In this document: in pieces, positions 7,281 through 15,636 of the stretch
Layout of the letters: every line of letters starts with the position of its first letter
Numbering within the stretch: position 1 is the first letter of the stretch
Assembly (NCBI RefSeq): GCF_943914685.1
Contig: NZ_CALUCZ010000009.1
Location: forward strand, 1 to 64,000
DNA: 64,000 bases
Source: an uncultured Mobiluncus sp.
GTDB lineage: Bacteria > Actinomycetota > Actinomycetes > Actinomycetales > Actinomycetaceae
Direction of reading: 5' to 3'
Translations under genes and position numbers: made by a program
Notes under the pieces: generated by a model
The model's database searches: none
Told to the model about the DNA's origin: nothing
Seen by the model: only the letters and a program-made list of their open reading frames with translations

Positions 7281-9231
7281 TGGAATCAGCCAGCGCTCGG
7301 GGGGTCAGCCCCAGTTCTTCCCGGATTTCGTCACGCGTGGCATGATGCAGAAATTGTCGCGGAATCCCGTAAGACAAGACCGGAGTAAAGATGTCCTGCG
7401 CCGCTGCCGCGTTGCGCAGCTGGGAGCCAAAACCGCCTTCTACCAGGCCGTCCTCCAGGGTTACGACCCGGTCGTAGGCTCCTACTGCCGCCACCAAGTC
7501 GGCGGGCACGGGAATGAGCCACCGCGGATCGACTACGCGCACCGCCAGATTGCTGAGGGTCTGGAGTTCGTTCGCAACCTCCACTCCCAAGTGGGCAAAC
7601 GCTCCGGTCGCCACAATCAAAAGGTTCTTCGGCTGGTTTGAGCTGGCCTTTTCTTCTTGGGTCGGTGCTGACGGTGCCGCAAAGTCCGCCGATTCCCACA
7701 ACACATCGCTGCCGTGAGCACGTTTCAGTGCCGGCAAAGGCTTGGGCAGCGAGCCTTTCGGATAGCGCACGATGGTGGGTCCGTCCTCAACTTGGAGAGC
7801 CTCGCGCAGTTCTTCGCGCAAGGTCGCGGCATCGCGCGGCGCGGCTAGGCGCAGGCCGGGCACTGTCCCGGCCAGAGCTATATCCCACATTCCGTTGTGG
7901 CTGGCGCCGTCACTGCCGGTGATTCCGGAACGATCCTCGACAATCGTCACCCCAGCCCGGTGTAGCGCGATATCCATCAGTAACTGGTCATATCCCCGGT
8001 TTAGGAACGTGGAATACAGGGCAATAACCGGGTGCATCCCGCCGTATGCCAAGCCAGCAGCGGTGGCCAGGGCATCGGCTTCGGCAATGCCAACGTCGAA
8101 AACTCGGTCGGGGAACTCCTTTTGCATCGGGCACAACCCCACGGGGCGAAGCATCGCGGCGGTTATGGCGACGATTTTTTTGTTCTCCCGCGCCAGGCTG
8201 CAGATTTCTTCGGCAAAAACCTGGGTCCATTCAAAGCGTTCCGGTTCGATGGGCAGGCCGGTTTCCGGGTGAATTCGCCCAATCGCGTGGAAGTGGTCGG
8301 AGACGTTTTCTTCCGCCGGGGTGTAGCCACGTCCCTTTTGGGTGATGACGTGAATCAATACGGGTTTCTTGGCGGCCTTCGCCCTGGTGAAACTAAACTC
8401 CAAGGCGGCGATGTCGTGTCCGTCAATGGGACCGGTATAGGTGATGCCTAACTCGTCAAACAGGACTCCCTCATCGGAGGCGACCATGTCGCGCAGTCCG
8501 GCTTTCGCGGCGTGCAGCCCGGAATACACCAGGTTCCCCACCGGTCCGCCGCCTTTCAGGGTTTGTTTGCCCCACTTCAACGCCTTGTCATATTGGGGGG
8601 TAACCCGCAGCGCATCCAGGTGATGCGCCAACCCGCCGATGGTTGGAGCGTAAGACCTCCCGTTGTCATTCAAGACTATGATTAGTCGACCTTCGTTTTC
8701 TTCCGCAATGTTGTTCAGAGCCTCCCAAGCCATGCCGCCGGTCATTGCCCCATCGCCGATGACCGCTACGACCCAGCCACGCTTTCCGGTCAGGCGGTTT
8801 GCTTTGGCAATCCCGTCCGCCCAGGACAGCGCCGCTGAGGCGTGAGAATTTTCCAGTACGTCCGTGTCGGATTCCGCCCGCGAGGGATAACCGGACAGGC
8901 CACCGCGTTGACGCAGCCGGGAAAAATCTTGCCGTCCCGTCAGGAGCTTGTGAACGTAAGCTTGGTGTCCCGTATCAAAAACGAGGGTGTCTCGAGTGAC
9001 ATTAAACACGCGATGCAGGGCGATGGTCAGCTCGACGACGCCGAGGTTCGGCCCCAGGTGTCCCCCGGTTTTCGCCACTGATTCCACCAGGAATTGGCGA
9101 ATTTCACCGGCCAGGCGATTGAGTTCCTGGTGATTTAGTTTCCGCAAATCGCGCGGCGAAGAAATCGTCGGCAGCAGGCGCAGCGACGCCAAGTCCGCGT
9201 TTTGCGCACGTACGGGTTCAAGTTGGGACAT
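7264..9231 (-). CDS. dxs: 1-deoxy-D-xylulose-5-phosphate synthase
   Basis: The enzyme condenses pyruvate and glyceraldehyde 3-phosphate to DXP, the first step of the MEP isoprenoid route, using thiamine diphosphate. Motifs include LLPTISSPRDLRKL at the N-terminus, DTGHQAYVHKLLTG, the ThDP site VIGDGAMTGG, and YSTFLNRGYDQ in the second domain. I place the start at ATG 9231 (655 residues). An in-frame ATG at 9267 lies inside a TAGAAT -10-like box (9271-9266) and would precede the transcript start, while GAGGAG precedes 9231. A segment rich in Pro, Ser and Glu near residue 540 is a small insertion. Confidence 0.93.
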   Translation of the reverse strand: MSQLEPVRAQNADLASLRLLPTISSPRDLRKLNHQELNRLAGEIRQFLVESVAKTGGHLGPNLGVVELTIALHRVFNVTRDTLVFDTGHQAYVHKLLTGRQDFSRLRQRGGLSGYPSRAESDTDVLENSHASAALSWADGIAKANRLTGKRGWVVAVIGDGAMTGGMAWEALNNIAEENEGRLIIVLNDNGRSYAPTIGGLAHHLDALRVTPQYDKALKWGKQTLKGGGPVGNLVYSGLHAAKAGLRDMVASDEGVLFDELGITYTGPIDGHDIAALEFSFTRAKAAKKPVLIHVITQKGRGYTPAEENVSDHFHAIGRIHPETGLPIEPERFEWTQVFAEEICSLARENKKIVAITAAMLRPVGLCPMQKEFPDRVFDVGIAEADALATAAGLAYGGMHPVIALYSTFLNRGYDQLLMDIALHRAGVTIVEDRSGITGSDGASHNGMWDIALAGTVPGLRLAAPRDAATLREELREALQVEDGPTIVRYPKGSLPKPLPALKRAHGSDVLWESADFAAPSAPTQEEKASSNQPKNLLIVATGAFAHLGVEVANELQTLSNLAVRVVDPRWLIPVPADLVAAVGAYDRVVTLEDGLVEGGFGSQLRNAAAAQDIFTPVLSYGIPRQFLHHATRDEIREELGLTPRALADSINSRI

Positions 9232-9347
9232 AGAATCGAAAAACTCCTCATGAAGATACTGCCCCATTCTATCTGGTTTTCAGGTTTGCTTTCATGTCGC
9301 GCCAGTTTAGAGCGGTAGCCGCGCAACGGTTTGACCGCGATGAGCGT

Positions 9348-9393
9348 CAAAAATAGCTCCCCGAACCGACCAGAGGGCAATTCGGGGAGCTAT
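9348..9393 (-). terminator. Strong terminator after acnA
   Basis: Minus strand: a perfect 13-bp stem (9393-9381 with 9365-9353) followed by TTTTT. It lies 22 nt past the acnA stop codon and separates acnA from dxs. Confidence 0.9.
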
Positions 9394-9414
9394 GAACGGT
9401 TAAGCCGTAGGCGC

Positions 9415-12099
9415 TTAGGCCTTCACCAAGTTACGCAGCACATAACGCAGAATGCCGTCGTTGCGGTAGTAGTCGGCTTCTCCGGGGGTGTCGATACGCA
9501 CCACCGCGTCGAACTCAACCTTGGAGCCGTCCGCCTTGGTGGCGCAGACTTTCACCGTCTTCGGAGTCTTGCCTTCGTTCAGAGCGGTTACACCGCTGAT
9601 GTCAAAGGTTTCCGTTCCGTCCAGGCCCAGCGAGTCCGCCGACTGTCCCTCCGGGAACTGTAGCGGCAGGATACCCATGCCAATCAGGTTGGAACGGTGA
9701 ATACGCTCGAAGGACTGCGCGATAACGGCTTTCACACCCAGCAGGCGGGTACCTTTCGCAGCCCAGTCACGGCTGGAGCCCGTACCGTATTCCTTGCCGC
9801 CCAACACGACCAGCGGAATTCCGGCAGCCTGGTAGTTCATGGAGGCGTCATAAACGTAGGACTGGGGGCCGCCTTCCTGGGTGAAGTCGCGGGTGAAACC
9901 GCCCTCGACCCCGTCCAGCAGCTGGTTCTTGATGCGAATGTTGGCAAAGGTGCCGCGCATCATGACCTCGTGGTTGCCGCGGCGTGAACCGTAGCTGTTG
10001 AAGTCCTTGGGCTGCACCCCGTTGCCGGTCAGGTACTGGCCAGCAGGAGTTTCGGGCTTGAAAGCGCCAGCCGGAGAGATGTGGTCGGTCGTGACGGAAT
10101 CGCCCAGTTTCAGCAAAACCCGAGCACCTTTGATGTCCTTGACCGGTTCCGGATCCATCTTCATTCCGTCAAAGAACGGTGCCTTGCGCACATAGGTCGA
10201 GGCATCGTCCCAGGTGAAACGGCTGCCTTCCGGGGTCGGCAGGGACTGCCAACGCTCGTCACCGGCAAACACGTTCGCGTAATCTTTCGTGTACATATCG
10301 CGGTTGATGGTTTCGTCGATAGTCCGTTGCACTTCGGCGGGATCGGGCCAGATGTCGCGCAGGAACACGTCGTTGCCGTTCTGATCCTGTCCCAGGGGCT
10401 CCATCTCAAAATCGAAGTCCATGGTACCGGCCAGGGCGTAGGCCACAACCAGCGGCGGGGAAGCCAGGTAGTTCATCTTAACGTCAGGAGAGATACGTCC
10501 CTCGAAGTTACGGTTACCCGACAGTACCGCCGTAACGGCCAAGTCGTTGTCATTGATGACCTTCGAGATCTCGGGCGGAACCGGACCGGAGTTGCCGATG
10601 CAGGTCGCGCACCCGTAACCCACCAGGTTAAAGCCCAGCTCATCGAGGGGACCCCACAGACCGGCCTGGTCAAAGTAGTCAGTGACGACCTGCGAACCGG
10701 GAGCGACCGACGTCTTTACCCACGGCTTCGACTTCAAGCCCTTGGCGCGAGCGTTGCGAGCCAGGATACCGGCCGCCATCATGACCGACGGGTTCGAGGT
10801 GTTGGTACAAGACGTGATGGAGGCAATGACCACGCGGCCATGATCCAGGTTCGTCTTGGTACCGTCAGCCGTGGTCAGGTCCACAAGCTTGTGCGCTTGG
10901 GGAGCGTAGGTCGGCACCAGGGTCTTTTCAAAGGTTTGCTTGGCTTCGCTCAACTTGATGCGGTCTTGCGGACGCTTCGGACCGGCAATGGAAGGCACCA
11001 CGGTGGACAGGTCGAGTTCCAGGTACTCCGAGTACTTCGGTTCGAAAGACGGATCATGCCACAAGCCCTGCTCCTTGGCGTAAGCCTCCACCAGAGCGCA
11101 GCGCTCTTCGTCACGTCCGGTCAAGCGCAGGTAGTCCACGGTGACCTGGTCGATGGGGAAGATAGCGGCGGTCGAACCGAATTCGGGAGACATGTTGCCG
11201 ATGGTGGCTCGGTTAGCCAGCGGCACCTGCGTAACGCCCTCGCCATAGAACTCCACAAACTTGCCAACCACGCCGTGCTCGCGCAGCATCTGGGTAATGG
11301 TGAGTACCACGTCCGTAGCGGTAGCGGAGGCGGGAATGGAACCCTTGAGCTTGAATCCAACCACGCGCGGAATCAGCATGGACACCGGCTGACCGAGCAT
11401 AGCGGCCTCGGCTTCGATACCGCCGACGCCCCAGCCCAGCACGCCCAGCCCATTGACCATCGTGGTGTGGGAGTCGGTGCCGACGCAGGTGTCGGGGTAA
11501 GCCTGCACCGTGCCGTCAGGCAGTTCCTTGGTGAACACGGAACGCGCCAGATACTCGATGTTGACCTGGTGGATAATGCCGGTCCCCGGCGGCACCACGC
11601 GGAAGTTATTAAAGGCGCCCTGGCCCCAACGCAGGAATTTGTAGCGCTCCGAGTTGCGTTCGTATTCCTTATCCGTGTTGAGTTTCAGCGCGTCAGGGCG
11701 TCCGAAGTAGTCAATCTGGACCGAGTGGTCGATGACCATTTCCGCCGGAGCCAAGGGGTTGATTTTCTCGGGGTCCCCGCCCAGGTCTTTCACGGCCTCG
11801 CGCATGGTAGCCAAATCAACGACGCAGGGCACGCCAGTAAAGTCCTGCATGACCACGCGGGCCGGGGTGAACTGGATTTCTGTGCTGGGCTGCGCATCGG
11901 GATTCCATGCCGCCAAAGCCTTAATTTGGTCGGCGGTGATGTTGGCACCGTCCTCGTTACGCAGCAGGTTTTCGCCCAAAATGCGCAGCGCGTAAGGAAG
12001 CTTTTTTAAGCCTTCCACGGCATCGAGAGAGAAAATCTCGTAGGATTTACCTCCCACCTGCAAAGTCTTGCGAGCATTTAAGCTGTTCAAACTGGCCAT
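9415..12099 (-). CDS. acnA: Aconitate hydratase AcnA
   Basis: The 894-residue enzyme isomerises citrate and isocitrate in the TCA cycle. The 4Fe-4S ligands are visible as SITSCTNTSNP and GCATCIGNSG. The C-terminal swivel domain carries GGKEYGTGSSRDWAAKG. The length is that of the AcnA/IRP1 class. The start is ATG 12099, set by AGGAGG at 12111-12106 with a 6-nt spacer; an upstream in-frame start at 12132 has no ribosome site. The gene has its own promoter with an overlapping palindrome and a strong terminator, so it is monocistronic. In mycobacteria acn is not between dxs and the trmA-like gene, so this position is lineage-specific. Confidence 0.95.
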   Translation of the reverse strand: MASLNSLNARKTLQVGGKSYEIFSLDAVEGLKKLPYALRILGENLLRNEDGANITADQIKALAAWNPDAQPSTEIQFTPARVVMQDFTGVPCVVDLATMREAVKDLGGDPEKINPLAPAEMVIDHSVQIDYFGRPDALKLNTDKEYERNSERYKFLRWGQGAFNNFRVVPPGTGIIHQVNIEYLARSVFTKELPDGTVQAYPDTCVGTDSHTTMVNGLGVLGWGVGGIEAEAAMLGQPVSMLIPRVVGFKLKGSIPASATATDVVLTITQMLREHGVVGKFVEFYGEGVTQVPLANRATIGNMSPEFGSTAAIFPIDQVTVDYLRLTGRDEERCALVEAYAKEQGLWHDPSFEPKYSEYLELDLSTVVPSIAGPKRPQDRIKLSEAKQTFEKTLVPTYAPQAHKLVDLTTADGTKTNLDHGRVVIASITSCTNTSNPSVMMAAGILARNARAKGLKSKPWVKTSVAPGSQVVTDYFDQAGLWGPLDELGFNLVGYGCATCIGNSGPVPPEISKVINDNDLAVTAVLSGNRNFEGRISPDVKMNYLASPPLVVAYALAGTMDFDFEMEPLGQDQNGNDVFLRDIWPDPAEVQRTIDETINRDMYTKDYANVFAGDERWQSLPTPEGSRFTWDDASTYVRKAPFFDGMKMDPEPVKDIKGARVLLKLGDSVTTDHISPAGAFKPETPAGQYLTGNGVQPKDFNSYGSRRGNHEVMMRGTFANIRIKNQLLDGVEGGFTRDFTQEGGPQSYVYDASMNYQAAGIPLVVLGGKEYGTGSSRDWAAKGTRLLGVKAVIAQSFERIHRSNLIGMGILPLQFPEGQSADSLGLDGTETFDISGVTALNEGKTPKTVKVCATKADGSKVEFDAVVRIDTPGEADYYRNDGILRYVLRNLVKA

Positions 12100-12141
12100 A
12101 AATAACCTCCTAAAGGGTGGCAACAATGCCACAAAGAATTT

Positions 12142-12181
12142 ATCTCGACATCAAGATATATTGAATTTCCTGATTTCACAA
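12142..12181 (-). promoter_or_regulatory. acnA promoter with overlapping palindromic operator
   Basis: Minus strand: -35 TTGTGA (12181-12176), a 17-bp spacer and -10 TATCTT (12158-12153). The -10 overlaps an imperfect palindrome at 12142-12157 (ATCTTGATGTCGAGAT, six of eight pairs). The geometry fits a repressor that blocks RNA polymerase. The regulator is not identified. Confidence 0.55.
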
Positions 12182-12475
12182 CACATTAGATGTTGCGCCG
12201 CGGGCATTTTGTCGTTTTCCGGCCCGGAACTTTTCGTAAATAGACTTTCACCTGGGGTTATGTGTCCCAAAATGGCTCGCTGCTTGACTCCGCCTCGAAT
12301 TCACAAGGGCGTTGCGTGCCGTTTTACCGGTCCTCTAGCGTGGGCAATTCGCAAAACTTCTGTTGCGCAAATCCCAATCCTTTTCGCTTTGCTTTCCTAT
12401 GTTCCTCTGGAATTCTCCAACGGCAACCCGGCAATTGTCCGCCAGCATACTTAGCGGCAGGCGCAACCAGAAGAA
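12182..12475. other. AT-rich spacer without a gene
   Basis: Between the acnA promoter and the stop codon of the next gene I see no coding pattern and no RNA gene. The only structure is a 7-bp inverted repeat (12472-12478 with 12482-12488) around the stop codon of the membrane-protein gene. Confidence 0.5.
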
Positions 12476-13387
12476 TCAATCTGATTCTGCGTAGGCATTC
12501 GTGCTGACAAAAGACATTAATAAGGTAGCTAATGCTACGAAAACAGCTAAAAGACCATAAGCGATGTTCGTATGGAACACTCCCAGAGCCCACAGCGCAG
12601 CCAAGCAATAACCGTAGATCACAGCCCAAAAAACCACCAGAACGAAGTCGCGATTCCCTCGTAGAGTCAAAGTGTGCCAATGTCTGGCAATCTGGGCTAC
12701 CAGCTTCCCCAAAATGGCCGTCCACAGTACCAGAAATGCCACGACGGCAAACCACTCATCACTGATTTTGTTTAGCAGCAAAGACAAACTGCTGCCCACA
12801 CCTACGGTAATCACTGCTCCCAACCCTGCGCCGAGGACGGTGAGAATTGCCATCAGCCGCGATTTTTCTGCGAGTTTATTCAGACGCAATGTTAGGTAAA
12901 CAACTGCAGGAGTTTCGAACAGATAACCCAGGAAGTTTACCCAAATCACACTCATGAACACATGATGATTGACGTCCCAGGAAAGAATGCGTCCGTCCCA
13001 AATCCAGAAACCCCCGTTGAGTCGGATGGCGGCCACATCCAGTAATAAATCCATCGAAACGACCAGCCAGCCCGTAAAAAGGCTGATTTCAAAACTGCTG
13101 CCGGAAAATTTCCTCGCGATTCTGAAACCACAGACGGCCAACGCGCCCCACATCAATCCACCAAAAACAGGAAACTGATTGGGCGGCGCACCGATGCTGA
13201 GAAAATAGTCGTTGCTGTAGTGATAGATATCCGTGGCTCTCACAGCCAGAATTTCAAGGATAAATCCCGCCAAAGTCGCCGCAAGGAATAGACGTAGCTC
13301 CACCCGGTTTCTCTGCTTGGCAATGTCTCCCAGCAACAGAACGGTTAGCAGGTAGCAAATAATTTCAAAGGTATTAATCCAGTTCAC
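12476..13387 (-). CDS. Multi-pass membrane protein, distantly CruF/DUF422-like
   Basis: The 303-residue protein is hydrophobic throughout, with about eight predicted transmembrane segments. The blocks DIYHYSNDYFLSIGAPPN, FPVFGGLMWGALAV and MDLLLDVAAIRLNGGFWIW, followed by a Trp-Val-Asn-Phe motif, recall the layout of the CruF/DUF422 carotenoid-hydratase-like membrane family. The resemblance is weak and no other carotenoid gene is nearby, so the function is open. AT content is higher than in the neighbours and the codon use differs, suggesting transfer. The ATG is at 13387, after GGAGGTGCG. Confidence 0.6.
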   Translation of the reverse strand: MNWINTFEIICYLLTVLLLGDIAKQRNRVELRLFLAATLAGFILEILAVRATDIYHYSNDYFLSIGAPPNQFPVFGGLMWGALAVCGFRIARKFSGSSFEISLFTGWLVVSMDLLLDVAAIRLNGGFWIWDGRILSWDVNHHVFMSVIWVNFLGYLFETPAVVYLTLRLNKLAEKSRLMAILTVLGAGLGAVITVGVGSSLSLLLNKISDEWFAVVAFLVLWTAILGKLVAQIARHWHTLTLRGNRDFVLVVFWAVIYGYCLAALWALGVFHTNIAYGLLAVFVALATLLMSFVSTNAYAESD

Positions 13388-13807
13388 CGCACCTCCTAAT
13401 CGCCATCATCACACTGTAAACGAGCAGCTTATTTCCGTTTTAGCACCGTAAGGTGGACTCACCCACTACGCCCAACCTAGGAACGATCTCACTCACACCT
13501 TTCACAAAAAACACGAACCATTCTGCCCCAGACAGTCACCTCCTGCGCTGCACACTCACTTACCTCATAGACATATTCCAATCCTCTCAAAAATAGGCCG
13601 GAACAAAACCCAGCACGCTTCAATCCCGTTTGATACAAAGCGTTCGCTAGGTCTGAGAACGTGGTCGGAGTGAAAGGCTACGTCGCCAACACCCCTGCTA
13701 CACGCATGAATGCTACCGAGGCTATTGGCTCATTTCACGAACTATGACACGTGGAACTAGGTCACTAAAATTGTGGAACTCAGATAAAACCATTGCTTAC
13801 CCGTCAT
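13388..13807. other. Gene-free stretch holding the IS relic
   Basis: Apart from the transposase relic at 13634-13765 there is no coding or RNA feature. The part near 13388 carries the ribosome site and presumably the promoter of the membrane-protein gene on the minus strand. Confidence 0.5.
13634..13765 (+). pseudogene. Relic of an IS1634-type transposase
   Basis: The plus strand reads YKAFARSENVVGVKGYVAN and then TPATRMNATEAIGSFHEL up to TGA at 13745-13747. This resembles the conserved region around 'GIKGYVTN...SYHDLWHVEQSFR' of IS1634-like DDE transposases, recalled from memory. Immediately after the TGA the frame continues HVEL, so the stop looks like a TGG-to-TGA mutation of the conserved Trp, after which similarity is lost. 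Only about 45 codons remain, so it is not functional. No terminal inverted repeats are visible. Confidence 0.6.
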
Positions 13808-14377
13808 CTAAGTCCTTTTTTGTTCAAAATATTCTGAGTTAAAATAATAGACGTTCCCATCACCCTCATAATCATCTAATCCAGGATAATGTTTCAGACC
13901 GAGCGATATAGCGGTACGAATGGAAGGTAGATTTGTATTCAAGGTCAAGGCAACAACTATACGAGATTGCGGCGAAGGACATTCCGCCTCACCCGCCCTA
14001 TCTGACCCATCATCTTGAAGCACAGTATCAATAATTGCTCGGGCTGCTTCCTTAACATATCCGCGGCGCATTTTTTCTGGAGTAATCCGGTAATAGAGAT
14101 TCAAATAGCGCTGCTCTTGAATAAAGATGTGTTTAAGCCCACAAACACCCACGTAACCACTATCGCTTTTATCGATAATGACATAATACCCAAAACCGTA
14201 CTTCTCGTGGTGTTCAATCCACGTCTTCAATTCTTGCTGAAAAGTCTCACGGTCACGCACTGGTCCGGCTGGGTTATAGCGATTAGTAGCTGGATCCGCA
14301 TGGATTTGAAATAGAGGTTCTAAATCAGATAGTTCGGGTTTCCGCAGTATCATGCGTGGTGTTTCGATAACCTGCAT
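13808..14377 (-). CDS. GNAT-family acetyltransferase (RimJ/RimL type)
   Basis: The 189-residue protein starts IETPRMILRKPELSDLEPLF after the initial MQV, the classic opening of the Acetyltransf_3 (RimJ/RimL-like) GNAT group. It also has GYVGVCGLKHI and the acetyl-CoA region YRITPEKMRRGYVKEAA, where the usual Q/RxxGxG/A reads RRGYVKEA. The substrate is unknown. The start at 14377 lies only 4 nt after the stop of the methyltransferase gene; the longer open frame upstream is a shadow of that gene. Base composition is clearly AT-richer than upstream, as in the adjacent membrane protein. Confidence 0.8.
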   Translation of the reverse strand: MQVIETPRMILRKPELSDLEPLFQIHADPATNRYNPAGPVRDRETFQQELKTWIEHHEKYGFGYYVIIDKSDSGYVGVCGLKHIFIQEQRYLNLYYRITPEKMRRGYVKEAARAIIDTVLQDDGSDRAGEAECPSPQSRIVVALTLNTNLPSIRTAISLGLKHYPGLDDYEGDGNVYYFNSEYFEQKRT

Positions 14378-14381
14378 ACAT

Positions 14382-15626
14382 TTACCTAACCTGAGCCGAT
14401 AGCAAGCATAAACTCTCCACGTGGCTGGTGTAGGGGAACAGGTCGAAAGCTCTCCAGGTCTTAACCCGGTAACCCAACTGGCGCATGGTTTCCAGGTCCC
14501 TGGCACAGCTGACCGGATCGCAGGAAAACAGCGCCACCAAATCCGGATTCTGCTGACAAATCGCTCGTGCCACCGCTTTGCCCAACCCCGAGCGCGGCGG
14601 ATCAGCCACCACCAACGTGCCTTCGCTGACCATCTCGCCCATCGGCAGGTCGTGCACCAGTTTCGCGGAGACGTTACCGCGCCGCACCTCAATCCGCTCG
14701 AAACCGGCCTTTGCCAGATTATAGGCAGCAGATTTCGTGGCCGGACCGTCACCCTCCACCGTGGTCAAACGCCCTTGTGCACCCAGAGCCTGAGCTAGGA
14801 ACAGAGAAAACAACCCCGAACCGGAATACAGCTCCCACGCTTCAAACCCCTCGACCTCGCCGATAGCGTCCAAGAGCGCGGCGGCGAGGGTCGCGGGCGC
14901 TCGCCGGTCAGTTTGCCAAAATGACCCGGCAAAAATCCGATACGTAAAAGTCCGGTCTCCCACGCTGACCGTTTCCCGTACCCGCGACGTTGTCGGCTCG
15001 CCGTCCACGCTCAAAGTCTGGCCATCAACGAACAGCACCGGCGCGGAACTTGACGGGGCAATGACCCGCAGACGGGTTCCCGGCGCAAATTCCCAATGCC
15101 GCCGGAACAAATCCAAGTCGACCAATTCGGGTACCATCAGCGGAAAAGAACGCACGGTGTGGACGTTGTGCGCCGCAGCTTCATACATACCCAGTCCCCC
15201 GCCCTCGCTGATGGTAAAGCTCACGCGGGTGCGCCCCGGCTCGGGGCCCAACGATTCTACTTCCCACCCGGGGTGAGCTTGGTCCAGCTGTTCCAGCAGT
15301 TCCGGGCTACCATTTCGCCGGATAGCGTCGCGCACCACGTCACGCTTCCAGCGCAGCTGGGCTGGATAAGCGACGTGTCCCAGTTCTACCCCGCCCAGGT
15401 CTTTTGCCTCCCCCTCGGGCCAGATGTGCGTGACCCGGTCCGCGCTGGCGGTTTTCACCTGCACGACTCGCCCATAGGCAACTTTGGAACGTTCCGAGGT
15501 AACCTCAACCTCGACAGTTTCCCCCGGCAGTCCCCCCCGCACCATGATGACTTTGCCTGATGCCAGGCGGCCCACGCAATATCCGCCGTGAGCCGGTGCG
15601 CCCAGCTCGATTACTTCAGTCTGCAT
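14382..15626 (-). CDS. TrmA/RumA-family RNA (uracil-5-)-methyltransferase
   Basis: The 414-residue enzyme has an N-terminal TRAM domain (VIELGAPAHGGYCVGRLASG, about residues 5-60) and a class I SAM methyltransferase domain. The motifs are ELYSGSGLFSLFLA, VADPPRSGLG and the catalytic Cys region FSCDPVSCARD, followed by FPYTSHVES. It probably makes m5U in rRNA or tRNA; which site cannot be decided. Spacing to the permease gene is 10 nt, so they probably form an operon. It matches the place of Rv2689c in mycobacteria (from memory). Confidence 0.88.
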   Translation of the reverse strand: MQTEVIELGAPAHGGYCVGRLASGKVIMVRGGLPGETVEVEVTSERSKVAYGRVVQVKTASADRVTHIWPEGEAKDLGGVELGHVAYPAQLRWKRDVVRDAIRRNGSPELLEQLDQAHPGWEVESLGPEPGRTRVSFTISEGGGLGMYEAAAHNVHTVRSFPLMVPELVDLDLFRRHWEFAPGTRLRVIAPSSSAPVLFVDGQTLSVDGEPTTSRVRETVSVGDRTFTYRIFAGSFWQTDRRAPATLAAALLDAIGEVEGFEAWELYSGSGLFSLFLAQALGAQGRLTTVEGDGPATKSAAYNLAKAGFERIEVRRGNVSAKLVHDLPMGEMVSEGTLVVADPPRSGLGKAVARAICQQNPDLVALFSCDPVSCARDLETMRQLGYRVKTWRAFDLFPYTSHVESLCLLSAQVR

Positions 15627-15636
15627 GAATTTCCTT

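Noticed and set aside
10081..12009. Open frame of 642 codons on the plus strand opposite acnA
   Set aside because: It lies wholly inside the antisense of a clear aconitase gene, has His/Gly/Val-rich content typical of mirror frames in GC-rich DNA, and has no recognisable domain.
14378..14752. N-terminal extension of the GNAT gene
   Set aside because: The frame runs upstream through the RNA methyltransferase gene in another frame; similarity to GNAT begins only at the ATG at 14377.
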